A DNA stretch of 64,000 nucleotides from [Clostridium] ultunense DSM 10521 (lineage in GTDB: Bacteria; Bacillota; Clostridia; Tissierellales; Tepidimicrobiaceae), in contig NZ_AZSU01000001.1 in the NCBI RefSeq assembly GCF_000511955.1, positions 160,596-224,595 on the forward strand. Reading direction: 5' to 3'. Position 1 is the stretch's first letter. Each line of letters opens with the position of its first letter. Below, piece after piece: positions 1-8,063 of the stretch. The position numbers and the translations under genes are program-made. A model generated the notes under the pieces. That model had not been told where the DNA came from and made no database searches. It worked only from the letters and a program-made list of their open reading frames with translations.

Positions 1-2
1 AG

Positions 3-218
3 TGCATGTTAGATATAACGGATTTAGAGGATGTAAGTGTAGGAGATGAAGTAGTCTTATTTGGATATGGAGGAGAAGGATATCCTCATGTAGATGAAGT
101 TGCAGAAAAGTTAAATACCATCAATTATGAAATAGTATGTATGGTAGGAAGGAGGGTTCCTAGAGTATATATTAAAAATGGAGAGATAGTAGATGTAATA
201 GACTATCTATTGGATTAA
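3..218 (+). CDS. alr: Alanine racemase, C-terminal end (5' cut by window edge)
   Basis: The reading frame enters from the window edge and ends at 218. The roughly 71 visible residues match the C-terminal beta domain of PLP-dependent alanine racemase, which interconverts L- and D-alanine for peptidoglycan. The visible signs are a CMLDITDL stretch (family: CMDxxMVD), GDEVVLFG, and the closing NYEIVCMVGRRVPRVYI. The PLP lysine and catalytic tyrosine would lie outside the window. The gene is followed by a mazEF-type pair, the same order as alr-ndoAI-ndoA in Bacillus, which supports the call. No clear terminator follows; a separate promoter for the next pair lies at 247-276. Confidence 0.88.
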   Translation, partial: CMLDITDLEDVSVGDEVVLFGYGGEGYPHVDEVAEKLNTINYEIVCMVGRRVPRVYIKNGEIVDVIDYLLD

Positions 219-246
219 CCAAATTTTGAATAAATCTATATCTATA

Positions 247-276
247 TTGACACAATTAATGTAAAGAATATATAAT
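247..276 (+). promoter_or_regulatory. Sigma-A-type promoter of the mazEF pair
   Basis: A consensus -35 TTGACA at 247-252 and -10 TATAAT at 271-276 are separated by 18 bp, about 70 bp ahead of the antitoxin start. Seen by eye; no transcript data. Confidence 0.6.
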
Positions 277-347
277 TGATATATGTTATTTTGGCTGGGC
301 TTATTTTTAGGTTTTAAGGGAAACATTTGCTTGGGGGTGCAAACTTA

Positions 348-629
348 ATGGCTGAAACTAAAAGGATTATGGTTAGTTTACCAAATAGTTTATTAGAAGA
401 GGTGGACTTTATTGTCTCTATGGAAAAGAAAAATAGAAGTGAGTTTGTTAAGGAAGCTATGAAATTGTATATTCGTGAAAAGAGACGGCTGGAAGTTTCT
501 CAAAAACTAAAGGATGGATATGTGGAAATGAGTAAAATTAATTTAGCTCTTGCTGAAATAGGTTTTGAACAGGATATGGTAGAACTAAATATATATGAAA
601 CAAAGCTTACTGGGTGTGAAAAAATGTGA
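348..629 (+). CDS. MazE/EndoAI-type ribbon-helix-helix antitoxin
   Basis: A 93-residue protein beginning [20 protein letters not shown], which reads as an RHH (CopG/MetJ) beta strand followed by helices ([15 protein letters not shown]). This is the usual architecture of the Bacillus EndoAI antitoxin, which binds its own promoter and neutralises the MazF/EndoA endoribonuclease through its C-terminal part. The start at 348 is chosen because GGGGGTG (333-339) sits 8 nt upstream; a TTG at 327 in the same frame has no such site. The stop overlaps the toxin start by 4 nt, so the two are likely translationally coupled and probably autorepressed through the promoter at 247-276. Confidence 0.85.
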   Translation: MAETKRIMVSLPNSLLEEVDFIVSMEKKNRSEFVKEAMKLYIREKRRLEVSQKLKDGYVEMSKINLALAEIGFEQDMVELNIYETKLTGCEKM

Positions 630-976
630 ACGTAAAAAGAGGAGATGTTTTTTATGCTGACTTGAGTCCAGTTGTTGGCTCTGAACAAGGAGGGGTAAGG
701 CCTGTTCTTGTTATTCAAAACGATATAGGTAACAAGTATAGCCCTACTATCATTGTAGCGGCTATTACATCTCAAATCAATAAAGCAAAGCTGCCTACTC
801 ATGTAGAAATCAGTGCTCCAGAATATGGCCTACCTAAAGATTCTGTAGTCTTATTAGAACAGGTGAGAACCATCGATAAAAAAAGACTTAGGGAAAAGAT
901 AGGAAGATTCAATGATGAAATGATGGAAAAGGTAGATGATTGTTTAAAAATAAGTTTAGGATTAATAGATTTATAA
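626..976 (+). CDS. mazF: MazF/EndoA-type mRNA interferase toxin
   Basis: A 116-residue protein of the PemK/MazF family: sequence-specific, ribosome-independent endoribonuclease. Diagnostic segments are [20 protein letters not shown] at the N-terminus (the G-D-V-x-x-x-x-L-x-P-x-x-G-S-E-Q/R-x-G pattern), RPVLVIQND, and the central [19 protein letters not shown]. Length equals that of Bacillus EndoA. The GTG start lies within the antitoxin's terminal codons (GTGA overlap). In Bacillus this pair also contributes to stress survival; the cleavage site preference here cannot be read from sequence. A rho-independent terminator follows directly. Confidence 0.92.
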   Translation: MNVKRGDVFYADLSPVVGSEQGGVRPVLVIQNDIGNKYSPTIIVAAITSQINKAKLPTHVEISAPEYGLPKDSVVLLEQVRTIDKKRLREKIGRFNDEMMEKVDDCLKISLGLIDL

Positions 977-1010
977 AAATAAGCATTAATTAAATATGCT
1001 TATTTTTTTA
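977..1010 (+). terminator. Rho-independent terminator after mazF
   Basis: A 10-bp stem AAATAAGCAT / ATGCTTATTT is followed by a T run, directly after the mazF stop. Confidence 0.8.
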
Positions 1011-1091
1011 ATTTCTTTAAAAGGATAAGGAATTATAGTATAATCAAATGAAGAAGTGATAGTATTTTAAATAGAAAGTAGGTGTTTCAAT

Positions 1092-1868
1092 TTGCCAAAT
1101 AGAGAGGACATTACCTATGTATGTAAGTTAAGCAGTGAACTTACGGAAATAGAAAAAGAAGGATTCGTCGAAGTATTTAATATAGTTTTCCATACCAAGT
1201 ATAATTTAGAATGGTTTAATTGGAAGTATATAGATAATATATACGGAGATTCATATATAGTTTTAGCTTATGATGGAGAAAATATAATAGGTATAAGAGT
1301 TTTCTGGAGAAATGATATAGAGGGGTATCTGTGCTATCAACCATGTGATACTGCAGTCTTAGAGAGCTATAGGGGGAAGGGCATATTTACAAAATCTAGT
1401 CTAATAGCTTTAGAAAAAACAAAAGGAGCTTTCATCTATAATTTTCCCAATGAAAATTCTTTACCTGGAAATCTAAAATTAGGCTGGGAAATAAATAAAT
1501 TGTCCTATTTAAAATTCGTATTTAAAAAGAGTAAATTGAAAGACGAAACTCAATATATTGACGATGATTATCTAGTTTGGAGGTTTACAAAATCTCCAAT
1601 TAAAAGATATCATTATTGTGAAAAAGATGGGGAGTCCTACTTATTATTTAATAGAGGTAAAAATATTTATTATGTTTTAGGCAGATTTAATAGTAAATAT
1701 AATGATTGTTTTATTAAGGCGGGTTTTCCCATACTATTTACCTATACAACTAAAGAAACTTTAATTTATAAAATATTTAAGAATAGGGCAACCATAGTTT
1801 CTTTTAATAATGGAATTAAGAATTCAGATAAGATTTATATTCCTGAGTATAAGGCGGATTATTTTTAA
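1092..1868 (+). CDS. GNAT-like N-acyltransferase at the head of the polysaccharide locus
   Basis: A 258-residue cytoplasmic protein. Residues about 20-120 look like a GNAT fold: YIVLAYDGENIIGIRVFW is a typical beta2-beta4 region, and TAVLESYRGKGIFTKSSLIALE fits motif A with R-G-K-G-I as the acetyl-CoA pyrophosphate loop. Family knowledge gives acyl transfer to an amine. The substrate is unknown, but the position ahead of a PIG-L deacetylase and glycosyltransferases suggests an amino sugar of the surface polymer (inference). The start is TTG at 1092 after a GTAGGTG Shine-Dalgarno. The C-terminal half carries no motif I recognise. Confidence 0.65.
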   Translation: MPNREDITYVCKLSSELTEIEKEGFVEVFNIVFHTKYNLEWFNWKYIDNIYGDSYIVLAYDGENIIGIRVFWRNDIEGYLCYQPCDTAVLESYRGKGIFTKSSLIALEKTKGAFIYNFPNENSLPGNLKLGWEINKLSYLKFVFKKSKLKDETQYIDDDYLVWRFTKSPIKRYHYCEKDGESYLLFNRGKNIYYVLGRFNSKYNDCFIKAGFPILFTYTTKETLIYKIFKNRATIVSFNNGIKNSDKIYIPEYKADYF

Positions 1869-1891
1869 AATAGGCTAAGGAGGAAAATTAG

Positions 1892-2374
1892 ATGAGGAAG
1901 AATAAAGTTAAAAAAACCATATTGATTTTGGGACTATTATCTATTATTCTAGGCAGTAAGGTGGTTTTCTCAGAGCCAGGTTCAGAAAAAGATCCTTTAG
2001 TATCCTTAAGCTATTTAGAAAAGCGAATTGACCAGTTAAAATACTATATAGATGAAAAATTGTCTAATGGTGGAGAAAATAATAATTTATCTAATAGTTT
2101 TGAAGTAGTTGAAATATCAGCTGGCCAATCCATTATTGGGAAAGACGGGACTGAGATTATACTAAGAGGCGGAAGGGGTAATGGTCCTGGGAGAGCAAAA
2201 ATAGTAGCTTTAGGAAAAGACGGGCTATCAGATTTAACTGTTGGAAAAGATTTAATAAGAGATGAAGAGGTGCCTCTAAACCATTTATTAATAGTTCCTA
2301 GAGATGATGGGAGAGGAGTTTATGCCATGAATGACTCTGTTTTTTTAGTTAAAGGAAGATATGAAATAAGATAA
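1892..2374 (+). CDS. Exported protein of unknown function
   Basis: A 160-residue protein with a clear N-terminal signal segment (basic MRKNKVKK, then a hydrophobic stretch ending near residue 27). A short helix rich in charged residues (SYLEKRIDQLKYYIDEKL) follows, then a glycine-rich, probably beta, domain containing EISAGQSIIGKDGTEIILRGG and HLLIVPRDDGRGV. It is preceded by a strong GGAGG site. I do not recognise a named family. Placement inside the polysaccharide locus, directly upstream of the deacetylase, suggests a wall-associated role, but no function is assigned. Confidence 0.6.
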   Translation: MRKNKVKKTILILGLLSIILGSKVVFSEPGSEKDPLVSLSYLEKRIDQLKYYIDEKLSNGGENNNLSNSFEVVEISAGQSIIGKDGTEIILRGGRGNGPGRAKIVALGKDGLSDLTVGKDLIRDEEVPLNHLLIVPRDDGRGVYAMNDSVFLVKGRYEIR

Positions 2375-2401
2375 TAAAACCTAGATAGAGGATGTGAGTT
2401 T

Positions 2402-3355
2402 ATGTTTAAGAATTTGGTAAAAAAAATCCTTAAACACCCTTTAAAATTGATTAACAGTATATATACCTATTTTTATTATAAAAATAGTCCTAAAAGGAAA
2501 AGTATTGAAATAGATAGCATGATTGGTACAGGGGAGAAGGTCCTGGTTTTATCTCCCCATGTGGACGATGAAACCATTGGTTTAGGCGCCACTCTTCTGA
2601 AATATAAAAAGGCGGATAATGAAATGGCATTAGTATATTTAACCGATGGTGGTGGTAGCACAAGTGATTTAAGTAGGTCAGAATTGGTTAATAAAAGGAG
2701 AAAAGAGGGGGAGAGAGTAAAGGAAGTATACGGATTTGACAGTTTATATTTTTTAGATGAACTAGATGGACAATTAGATTCTTCTAATAGAAAATTAGTA
2801 GAAAAGATTATAGATATATTGGAAGAAGAAAAACCTGCAATTATATATACTCCCTTTTTAATAGATGGACATAGAGATCATGTAGAGACTACAAAAGCTC
2901 TTATAAAGGCTCTAGAAGTGTGGAATGAAAATTTTGACAAAGTTTATATGTATGAAGTGAACTGTCCAATAATCCCCTTATTGGTAAATAGTATAAGCAT
3001 AATGGATGAGGACTTATATAATAAAAAAAGGGATAAATATAAGATTTTTACTTCCCAATGGGCAATGGGATTTGGAGTTTTTAGATTATTAGACAGGAGG
3101 AAAAGATGGATTGCAAAGGAAGGGTTTGGTGCAGAGATTTTTGTAAAAACAAATTTTAAATCTTTATTCTATATGGAAAAAACATTAGAAAAGGCAGACT
3201 TTAAACCAGAGTATTTTAGACAACTAAGCAGCGAATATAATCTGCTTTTATCCTTTACAACTAATAAGGCTCTAAAAGAAGAATATAGCCAGAAAATTAG
3301 TTCCATACTATCAAAAGAATTATCAAATAATAAAATTTTACAATATGAACAATAA
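2402..3355 (+). CDS. PIG-L/LmbE family deacetylase
   Basis: A 317-residue protein of the LmbE-like zinc N-deacetylase family, which removes acetyl groups from N-acetylglucosaminyl conjugates. The metal motif PHVDDE is at about residues 52-57 (His53, Asp55/Asp56). LVYLTDGGG follows, and the distal DGHRDHVETT supplies the remaining zinc histidine. An N-terminal amphipathic stretch (MFKNLVKKILKHPLKLINSIYTYFYY) may hold it at the membrane. In context it probably trims an N-acetyl group on a precursor of the surface polysaccharide; the upstream GNAT could re-acylate the amine (inference). Confidence 0.82.
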   Translation: MFKNLVKKILKHPLKLINSIYTYFYYKNSPKRKSIEIDSMIGTGEKVLVLSPHVDDETIGLGATLLKYKKADNEMALVYLTDGGGSTSDLSRSELVNKRRKEGERVKEVYGFDSLYFLDELDGQLDSSNRKLVEKIIDILEEEKPAIIYTPFLIDGHRDHVETTKALIKALEVWNENFDKVYMYEVNCPIIPLLVNSISIMDEDLYNKKRDKYKIFTSQWAMGFGVFRLLDRRKRWIAKEGFGAEIFVKTNFKSLFYMEKTLEKADFKPEYFRQLSSEYNLLLSFTTNKALKEEYSQKISSILSKELSNNKILQYEQ

Positions 3356-3399
3356 TTTGTGTTATAATATTGAGGGTTTAATTTTGCTTCTAAAAGGAA

Positions 3400-3430
3400 G
3401 GAGGAAGCTCTTAATTAGAGCTATTTTGTG
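3400..3430 (+). promoter_or_regulatory. Shine-Dalgarno separated from the start codon by a hairpin
   Basis: GGAGG at 3400-3404 is the only good ribosome site ahead of the glycosyltransferase, yet lies 23 nt from GTG 3428 and 26 nt from ATG 3431. Between them AGCTCTTAATTAGAGCT (3406-3422) folds into a 6-bp stem with a 5-nt loop. Removing the hairpin leaves 6 or 9 nt, a normal spacing. An in-frame TAG at 3416 rules out an earlier start. Confidence 0.5.
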
Positions 3431-4552
3431 ATGAAGGTACTTCATTTAATTAGTGGCGGAGATACAGGCGGAGCCAAGACTCATATTATTTCATTGATGA
3501 GACAATTAAATAAATTAATAGATGCCAAGGTCATTTGCTTTATAGAGGATACATTTTATCAGGAGGCTGTAGGAGCAGGAATCAACATTGAAGTATTCCA
3601 GCAGAAGAAAAGGACAGATATGTCGGTTATAAGCAGGTTGATAACTGAAATAAATAGAGAAGGCTATGATATAATCCATTGCCATGGTGCTAGAGCTAAC
3701 TTTATTGCCATGTTTTTGAAATATAGAATAAAAAAACCTATGATAACCACTATACATAGCGATTATAAACTAGATTTTAAGGATAACTTTTATAAAAGAA
3801 TAGTCTATACTCCTATTAATTCCATAGCTTTAAAGAGATTTGATTACTATATAGCAATCTCAGATACTTTTAAAAAAATGTTGGTAGATAGAGGATTTAA
3901 AGAGGAAAAAATATTTACCGTTTATAATGGCATTGACCTAGAATCCAAAATCCATTATATTGGAAAGGAAGATTTTTTAAATAGGTATGATATTAATGGA
4001 GAAGATAAGATAATCGTTGGGATAATAGCTAGAATCGATCTGGTTAAAGATCATGAAACCTTTATTAAGGCTGCGTATAAAGTTCTTCAAAATAGAGAGG
4101 ATATTATATTTTTAATTGCTGGGACGGGAAATGATGAAAAAAGGATTAAGTCCTTAGTAAAGGAAATGGATATTGAAAACCATGTCTATTTTTTAGGCTT
4201 TGTCGATGACCAATATTCATTTTTTAATGCTATAGATATAAATGTATTGACTTCTATTAGCGAAAGTTTTCCCTATGTAATTCTAGAAGGTTCAAGACTA
4301 AAAAAGATGACCATCAGTACTAATGTTGGTGGGATTAGTCGCTTGATTAAAGATGGTTATAATGGATATTTAATTGATGTTGGTGACAGTGATGCTTTAG
4401 CAGAGAAGTTAGACTATCTTATGGAAAATAAGGATATGATAAAAACTATGGGGGAAAATTTACTCAATAGCGTTGAAAAAAACTTTTCTTCTCGAAATAT
4501 GGCAGAAGAACATTGTAAAATTTACGATAAAATCATTCAACATAGGAGGTAG
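3428..4552 (+). CDS. Glycosyltransferase family 4 (GT-B fold)
   Basis: A 374-residue retaining glycosyltransferase of the GT4 group. The N-terminal domain opens with VLHLISGGDTGGAKTHIISL, the glycine-rich acceptor-side loop of GT-B enzymes. The C-terminal nucleotide-sugar domain has IVGIIARIDLVKDHETFIKA, IFLIAGTGNDEKRI, VYFLGFVDD and the E-x7-E region ISESFPYVILEGSRLKKMTI. It acts at the cytoplasmic face, adding a sugar to a lipid-linked intermediate; donor and acceptor are unknown. The start is GTG 3428 or ATG 3431. The Shine-Dalgarno is held at a distance by a small hairpin (see 3400-3430). Confidence 0.85.
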   Translation: MMKVLHLISGGDTGGAKTHIISLMRQLNKLIDAKVICFIEDTFYQEAVGAGINIEVFQQKKRTDMSVISRLITEINREGYDIIHCHGARANFIAMFLKYRIKKPMITTIHSDYKLDFKDNFYKRIVYTPINSIALKRFDYYIAISDTFKKMLVDRGFKEEKIFTVYNGIDLESKIHYIGKEDFLNRYDINGEDKIIVGIIARIDLVKDHETFIKAAYKVLQNREDIIFLIAGTGNDEKRIKSLVKEMDIENHVYFLGFVDDQYSFFNAIDINVLTSISESFPYVILEGSRLKKMTISTNVGGISRLIKDGYNGYLIDVGDSDALAEKLDYLMENKDMIKTMGENLLNSVEKNFSSRNMAEEHCKIYDKIIQHRR

Positions 4553-4556
4553 AAAA

Positions 4557-5042
4557 ATGAAAATAATAAATGAAAAAGGCAAATTGTTTGGAATTATAAA
4601 TATAATAGATTTAGCTGTAGTACTTATAATTGCTTTATTAGTTGTTGGAGGGGTTAAACGAATGAAAAAAAGCCCCGTTGCAATTGCAGAGACCAAAAAG
4701 GCTTTGATAACTGTGGAAGTTTCCGAAGTAAGAAAGGCTACTGTAGATGGTATAATTATAGGAGATCCATTATACCATTATGACAAAGGCCAATTGCTTG
4801 GTGAAATAGTGGATAAAAAAGTAGAGCCTTATAAAGAACCTGTTGAGAGTGGAGATGGAAGATGGATATTAGCAGAAGTTCCTGAAAAATATGTGGTTAG
4901 AATGACAGTCGAAGCAGATGTAAAAGAAAATCCTGATGTAGTAATAGCTGGAGGAGAACAAATCCGAATAGGAGCCCAATTTAGACTAAAAAATAGAAAT
5001 GTAGCAGTTATGAGCACGGTACTAGGAGTAGAAGTAGAATAA
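4557..5042 (+). CDS. DUF4330-type membrane-anchored protein
   Basis: A 161-residue protein with one N-terminal membrane segment (FGIINIIDLAVVLIIALLVVGG) followed by an extracytoplasmic beta-rich domain (ALITVEVSEVRKATVDGI, LGEIVDKKVEPYKEP, VVRMTVEADV). The profile and the opening KGKLFGIINIIDLAVVL resemble the DUF4330 family, commonly found beside polysaccharide polymerases; its biochemical role is not known. The start at 4557 is set by AGGAGGT at 4544-4550; a frame-compatible codon at 4473 lies within the glycosyltransferase gene. The Shine-Dalgarno overlaps the previous stop, so coupling is likely. Confidence 0.7.
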   Translation: MKIINEKGKLFGIINIIDLAVVLIIALLVVGGVKRMKKSPVAIAETKKALITVEVSEVRKATVDGIIIGDPLYHYDKGQLLGEIVDKKVEPYKEPVESGDGRWILAEVPEKYVVRMTVEADVKENPDVVIAGGEQIRIGAQFRLKNRNVAVMSTVLGVEVE

Positions 5043-5060
5043 AGAACTAGGAGTGGTTCT

Positions 5061-5615
5061 ATGTATAATAGTATAGTAGTTCAGTTTTTAGTAAATGTTT
5101 GGCAAGTTTTAGAGAAAGGTTATAAATATAGCCTTTTAAAGATGTTTAATGATAAATTAATAAAAGGATTTAAGTTTTTATCTAAAGGTTCCTTGACTAT
5201 TAGCTTATTTACATCTAGTAGGAGTTTATTAGAAGAAAGTTTACTTTATAGGATATACTGTTGGATTTTAGATATAATTACCAGGAGCTTTAGGGAATTA
5301 AGAAAAGGCATAAAAAAAGTTAATCATGGAAGTTTAATATATACCACTGTTTATAATCTTTTTTATGATGAAGTTCAATTACAAGGCACTTTCTATATAT
5401 TTTTTATGGCCTTTGGCATAGGTCTTATAGGGAACAATCTGGTTAGAGGATATTATTCTGGCCGTTCCTATTTAATTTCCATAGCTTTGATATTTATCTC
5501 CTTAATGGGAATGAAAATTAAAGATGATTATAAAAGTATTTTAGAAGAAAGTCATATTTTTAAATTCGTAAAAAGTATATTTACTATAGATGAGGGAGTG
5601 GATCAATGGTGGTAG
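5061..5615 (+). CDS. Membrane protein of unknown function, coupled to the polymerase
   Basis: A 184-residue basic protein with two hydrophobic segments in its C-terminal half (about residues 108-125 and 133-151) and a largely helical N-terminal half containing LLEESLLYRIYCWILDIITRS. It overlaps the following O-antigen-ligase-type gene by 10 nt, which implies coupled translation and perhaps a partner role in polymerisation or transport. I do not recognise a family. Confidence 0.6.
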   Translation: MYNSIVVQFLVNVWQVLEKGYKYSLLKMFNDKLIKGFKFLSKGSLTISLFTSSRSLLEESLLYRIYCWILDIITRSFRELRKGIKKVNHGSLIYTTVYNLFYDEVQLQGTFYIFFMAFGIGLIGNNLVRGYYSGRSYLISIALIFISLMGMKIKDDYKSILEESHIFKFVKSIFTIDEGVDQWW

Positions 5616-6937
5616 AATCTATGAAGAAGAAAGAAGTAATTCTCCCAATAGGATTAGGTATAATATTTTCTATAATATACCATGGATTACCATTAAACTA
5701 TTTTGCCATTACATTACTTGGGTTAATAGGAATTATATTGATATTATACGATATTAGGATTGGAATATATGCAGGAATTTTTATATTTCCTTTTATGCCA
5801 GATATATTAAATTTGTTATTTATGATTTTTATGGTAGGGGTATATCTATACAAGGCTTTGTTTAAGCAGTTAAATCCTTTAACCGAACAGCCAATAGATA
5901 TGCCAATAATATTTTATGTAACTGTAATAATTATTTCAACTATTACATCCATTGATCCCTCTGGCAGCTTTAGAGATTTGGCTATCCATCTTACATCTAT
6001 AGGATTCGTTTTTGTAATAGTAAATAATATAAATACTAAAAAAGACTTCAATATACTTATAGTTTTTTTGGTTATTTCAGCTACTCTAGTTGCAATATAC
6101 GGTTTTTATCAATATAAAGTTGGAGTGGAAATAGAGGATAAATGGGTAGATGCAGTTAATAATCCAGATGTGAAAACTAGAATCTATTCCGTATTTGGTA
6201 ATCCAAATATATTTGCAGAGTATTTGATAATGATAATTCCTATATCCTTATCATTATTTTGGTTTTCTAAAAAGGTCCATAAAAAAGCTATATTTTTAGT
6301 TACCAGTTTAATCCTTATATTAGCATTGGTACTTACTCTATCTAGAGGTGGTTGGGTTGGCTTTGCTTTTGGAATGTTCGTATTCGTATTATTAATTGAG
6401 AAAAGGCTACTTTTATCCATTATTCCTTTAGGCTTAGGTGCTATATACTTTTTACCTTCTTCTATTTTAAATAGGATACTAAGTATTTTTAATTTTGCTG
6501 ATTCATCAAATGCTTATAGGATTAAAATGTGGAATATAACATTAGATATAATTAAGGATAATTGGCTTGTAGGTGTAGGTTTTGGACATCTTCCTTTTAA
6601 GGCAACCTTTGAAACTTATATAAGGACTATGCCTACTTACCATGCCCATAATACCTATCTAGAGACTATGGCTGAAATGGGAATATTAGGCTTTATAATC
6701 TTTATAATTTTTATATTTGTATTGTTTAAATATTCTATTAAGAAACTGGTAAAGGGGAAAGACAATTATATTAGGATTATGGCAACAGGTGTACTATCAG
6801 GATTGGCTGCTGTTCTAGCCCATGGAGCAGTGGAAAATGTATTATATATACCTAGAATAATTATTACTTTCTGGATATTAGTTAGTCTTATATTAGCGCT
6901 AATGAGAATTTCAGATAAACTTCCAGAAGTCAATTAA
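5606..6937 (+). CDS. O-antigen ligase/polymerase (Wzy/WaaL-like) integral membrane protein
   Basis: A 443-residue polytopic protein with roughly ten to twelve membrane segments. The signature of the Wzy_C/O-antigen ligase family is visible: SVFGNPNIFAEYLIM, LTLSRGGWVGFAFG, and the long external loop ending in TYHAHNTYLETMAEMGILGF. Such proteins polymerise or transfer lipid-linked glycans on the outer face of the membrane. Start ATG 5606 overlaps the upstream gene. With the flanking glycosyltransferases and CsaB it most likely builds a secondary cell wall polymer rather than a Gram-negative O-antigen. Confidence 0.85.
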   Translation: MVVESMKKKEVILPIGLGIIFSIIYHGLPLNYFAITLLGLIGIILILYDIRIGIYAGIFIFPFMPDILNLLFMIFMVGVYLYKALFKQLNPLTEQPIDMPIIFYVTVIIISTITSIDPSGSFRDLAIHLTSIGFVFVIVNNINTKKDFNILIVFLVISATLVAIYGFYQYKVGVEIEDKWVDAVNNPDVKTRIYSVFGNPNIFAEYLIMIIPISLSLFWFSKKVHKKAIFLVTSLILILALVLTLSRGGWVGFAFGMFVFVLLIEKRLLLSIIPLGLGAIYFLPSSILNRILSIFNFADSSNAYRIKMWNITLDIIKDNWLVGVGFGHLPFKATFETYIRTMPTYHAHNTYLETMAEMGILGFIIFIIFIFVLFKYSIKKLVKGKDNYIRIMATGVLSGLAAVLAHGAVENVLYIPRIIITFWILVSLILALMRISDKLPEVN

Positions 6938-6951
6938 AAAGGAGAATACTT

Positions 6952-8055
6952 ATGGGTACAAACAAAAGAATTCTTATTTCTGGATATTATGGTTTTGATA
7001 ACAGTGGTGATGATGCCATATTAAAGGCCATAGTAAAGGATATAAAGGGGAAAAACAATTCCATAGAAATTACTGCTTTATCTAATAACCCTATTTTTAC
7101 TGAAAAAGTATATGATATAAAGGCAGTAAATAGGTTTAGGATGAAGGATGTAATCAAAGCCATTAAGGAATGTGACCTATTTATTAGTGGAGGTGGGAGT
7201 CTTTTACAGGATGTAACTAGCACTCGTTCTTTATGGTATTATTTAACCTTGTTGAAATTGGCAAAAAAGTTTAATAAACCTACTATGGTATATGCAAATG
7301 GTATAGGGCCAATTAATAGAAAAACGAATCGAATTTTGACAAGAAAGACTTTAAATAGAGTAGATTTGATTACACTAAGAGATGAAGATTCAAAAAAATT
7401 TTTAAAAGATTTGGAAGTTGAAAATAGAAATATATTTGTAACAGCAGACCCTGTATTTACTTTAGAACCTAGTGATGACAGGATAATCCATGATATTTTA
7501 ACTAAAGAAGGGGTTCCGGAAGAAAGACCTTTAGTAGGGGTTTCCGTTAGGAAATGGATTGATGAAGAAAACCTAATTCCTAATGTTGCTAAGGCTGTAG
7601 ACTATATTATTCAAGAGTATAAGGCCGATGTAATTTTGATTCCTATGCATTATCCAGAAGATTTATCTATTAGCAATGAGATTTTAGAAAGGGTTACTAG
7701 TGAAAATTGTTATATCATCTCTAATAAATACAATGTAGAAGATATTATGGGTATAATAAAAAGATTAGAGATAATAGTGGCTATGAGGCTTCATTCTTTA
7801 ATATATGCAGCTACCCAAAATGTGCCTATGGTAGGTATTGTATACGATCCTAAAATTGAGGGGTTTTTAAAATCTATAGATATGGGACATATGTGCCCGG
7901 CAGAAGATTTAAAATTTGACCAACTTATTTCCAATATTGAATATGTATGGGAAAATAGAGAAGATTTAAAAAACAGGTTAAAAGAGTTAGATACAAAGTT
8001 GAGAAAAGAAGCATTGAAGAATGTCCATATGGCGTTAGACCTTTTAAAAGAGTAG
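6952..8055 (+). CDS. csaB: Polysaccharide pyruvyl transferase CsaB
   Basis: A 367-residue enzyme of the polysaccharide pyruvyl transferase family, which transfers ketal pyruvate from phosphoenolpyruvate onto a cell wall glycan. Diagnostic stretches are ISGYYGFDNSGDDAILKAI at the N-terminus, LFISGGGSLLQDVTS at about residue 80, and the late IVAMRLHSLIYAATQNVPMVG. In Bacillus anthracis and relatives the pyruvylated secondary polysaccharide is the anchor for SLH-domain surface proteins. That predicts SLH proteins elsewhere in this genome (inference). A good AAGGAG site precedes the ATG. Confidence 0.9.
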   Translation: MGTNKRILISGYYGFDNSGDDAILKAIVKDIKGKNNSIEITALSNNPIFTEKVYDIKAVNRFRMKDVIKAIKECDLFISGGGSLLQDVTSTRSLWYYLTLLKLAKKFNKPTMVYANGIGPINRKTNRILTRKTLNRVDLITLRDEDSKKFLKDLEVENRNIFVTADPVFTLEPSDDRIIHDILTKEGVPEERPLVGVSVRKWIDEENLIPNVAKAVDYIIQEYKADVILIPMHYPEDLSISNEILERVTSENCYIISNKYNVEDIMGIIKRLEIIVAMRLHSLIYAATQNVPMVGIVYDPKIEGFLKSIDMGHMCPAEDLKFDQLISNIEYVWENREDLKNRLKELDTKLRKEALKNVHMALDLLKE

Positions 8056-8063
8056 GTGGTATT

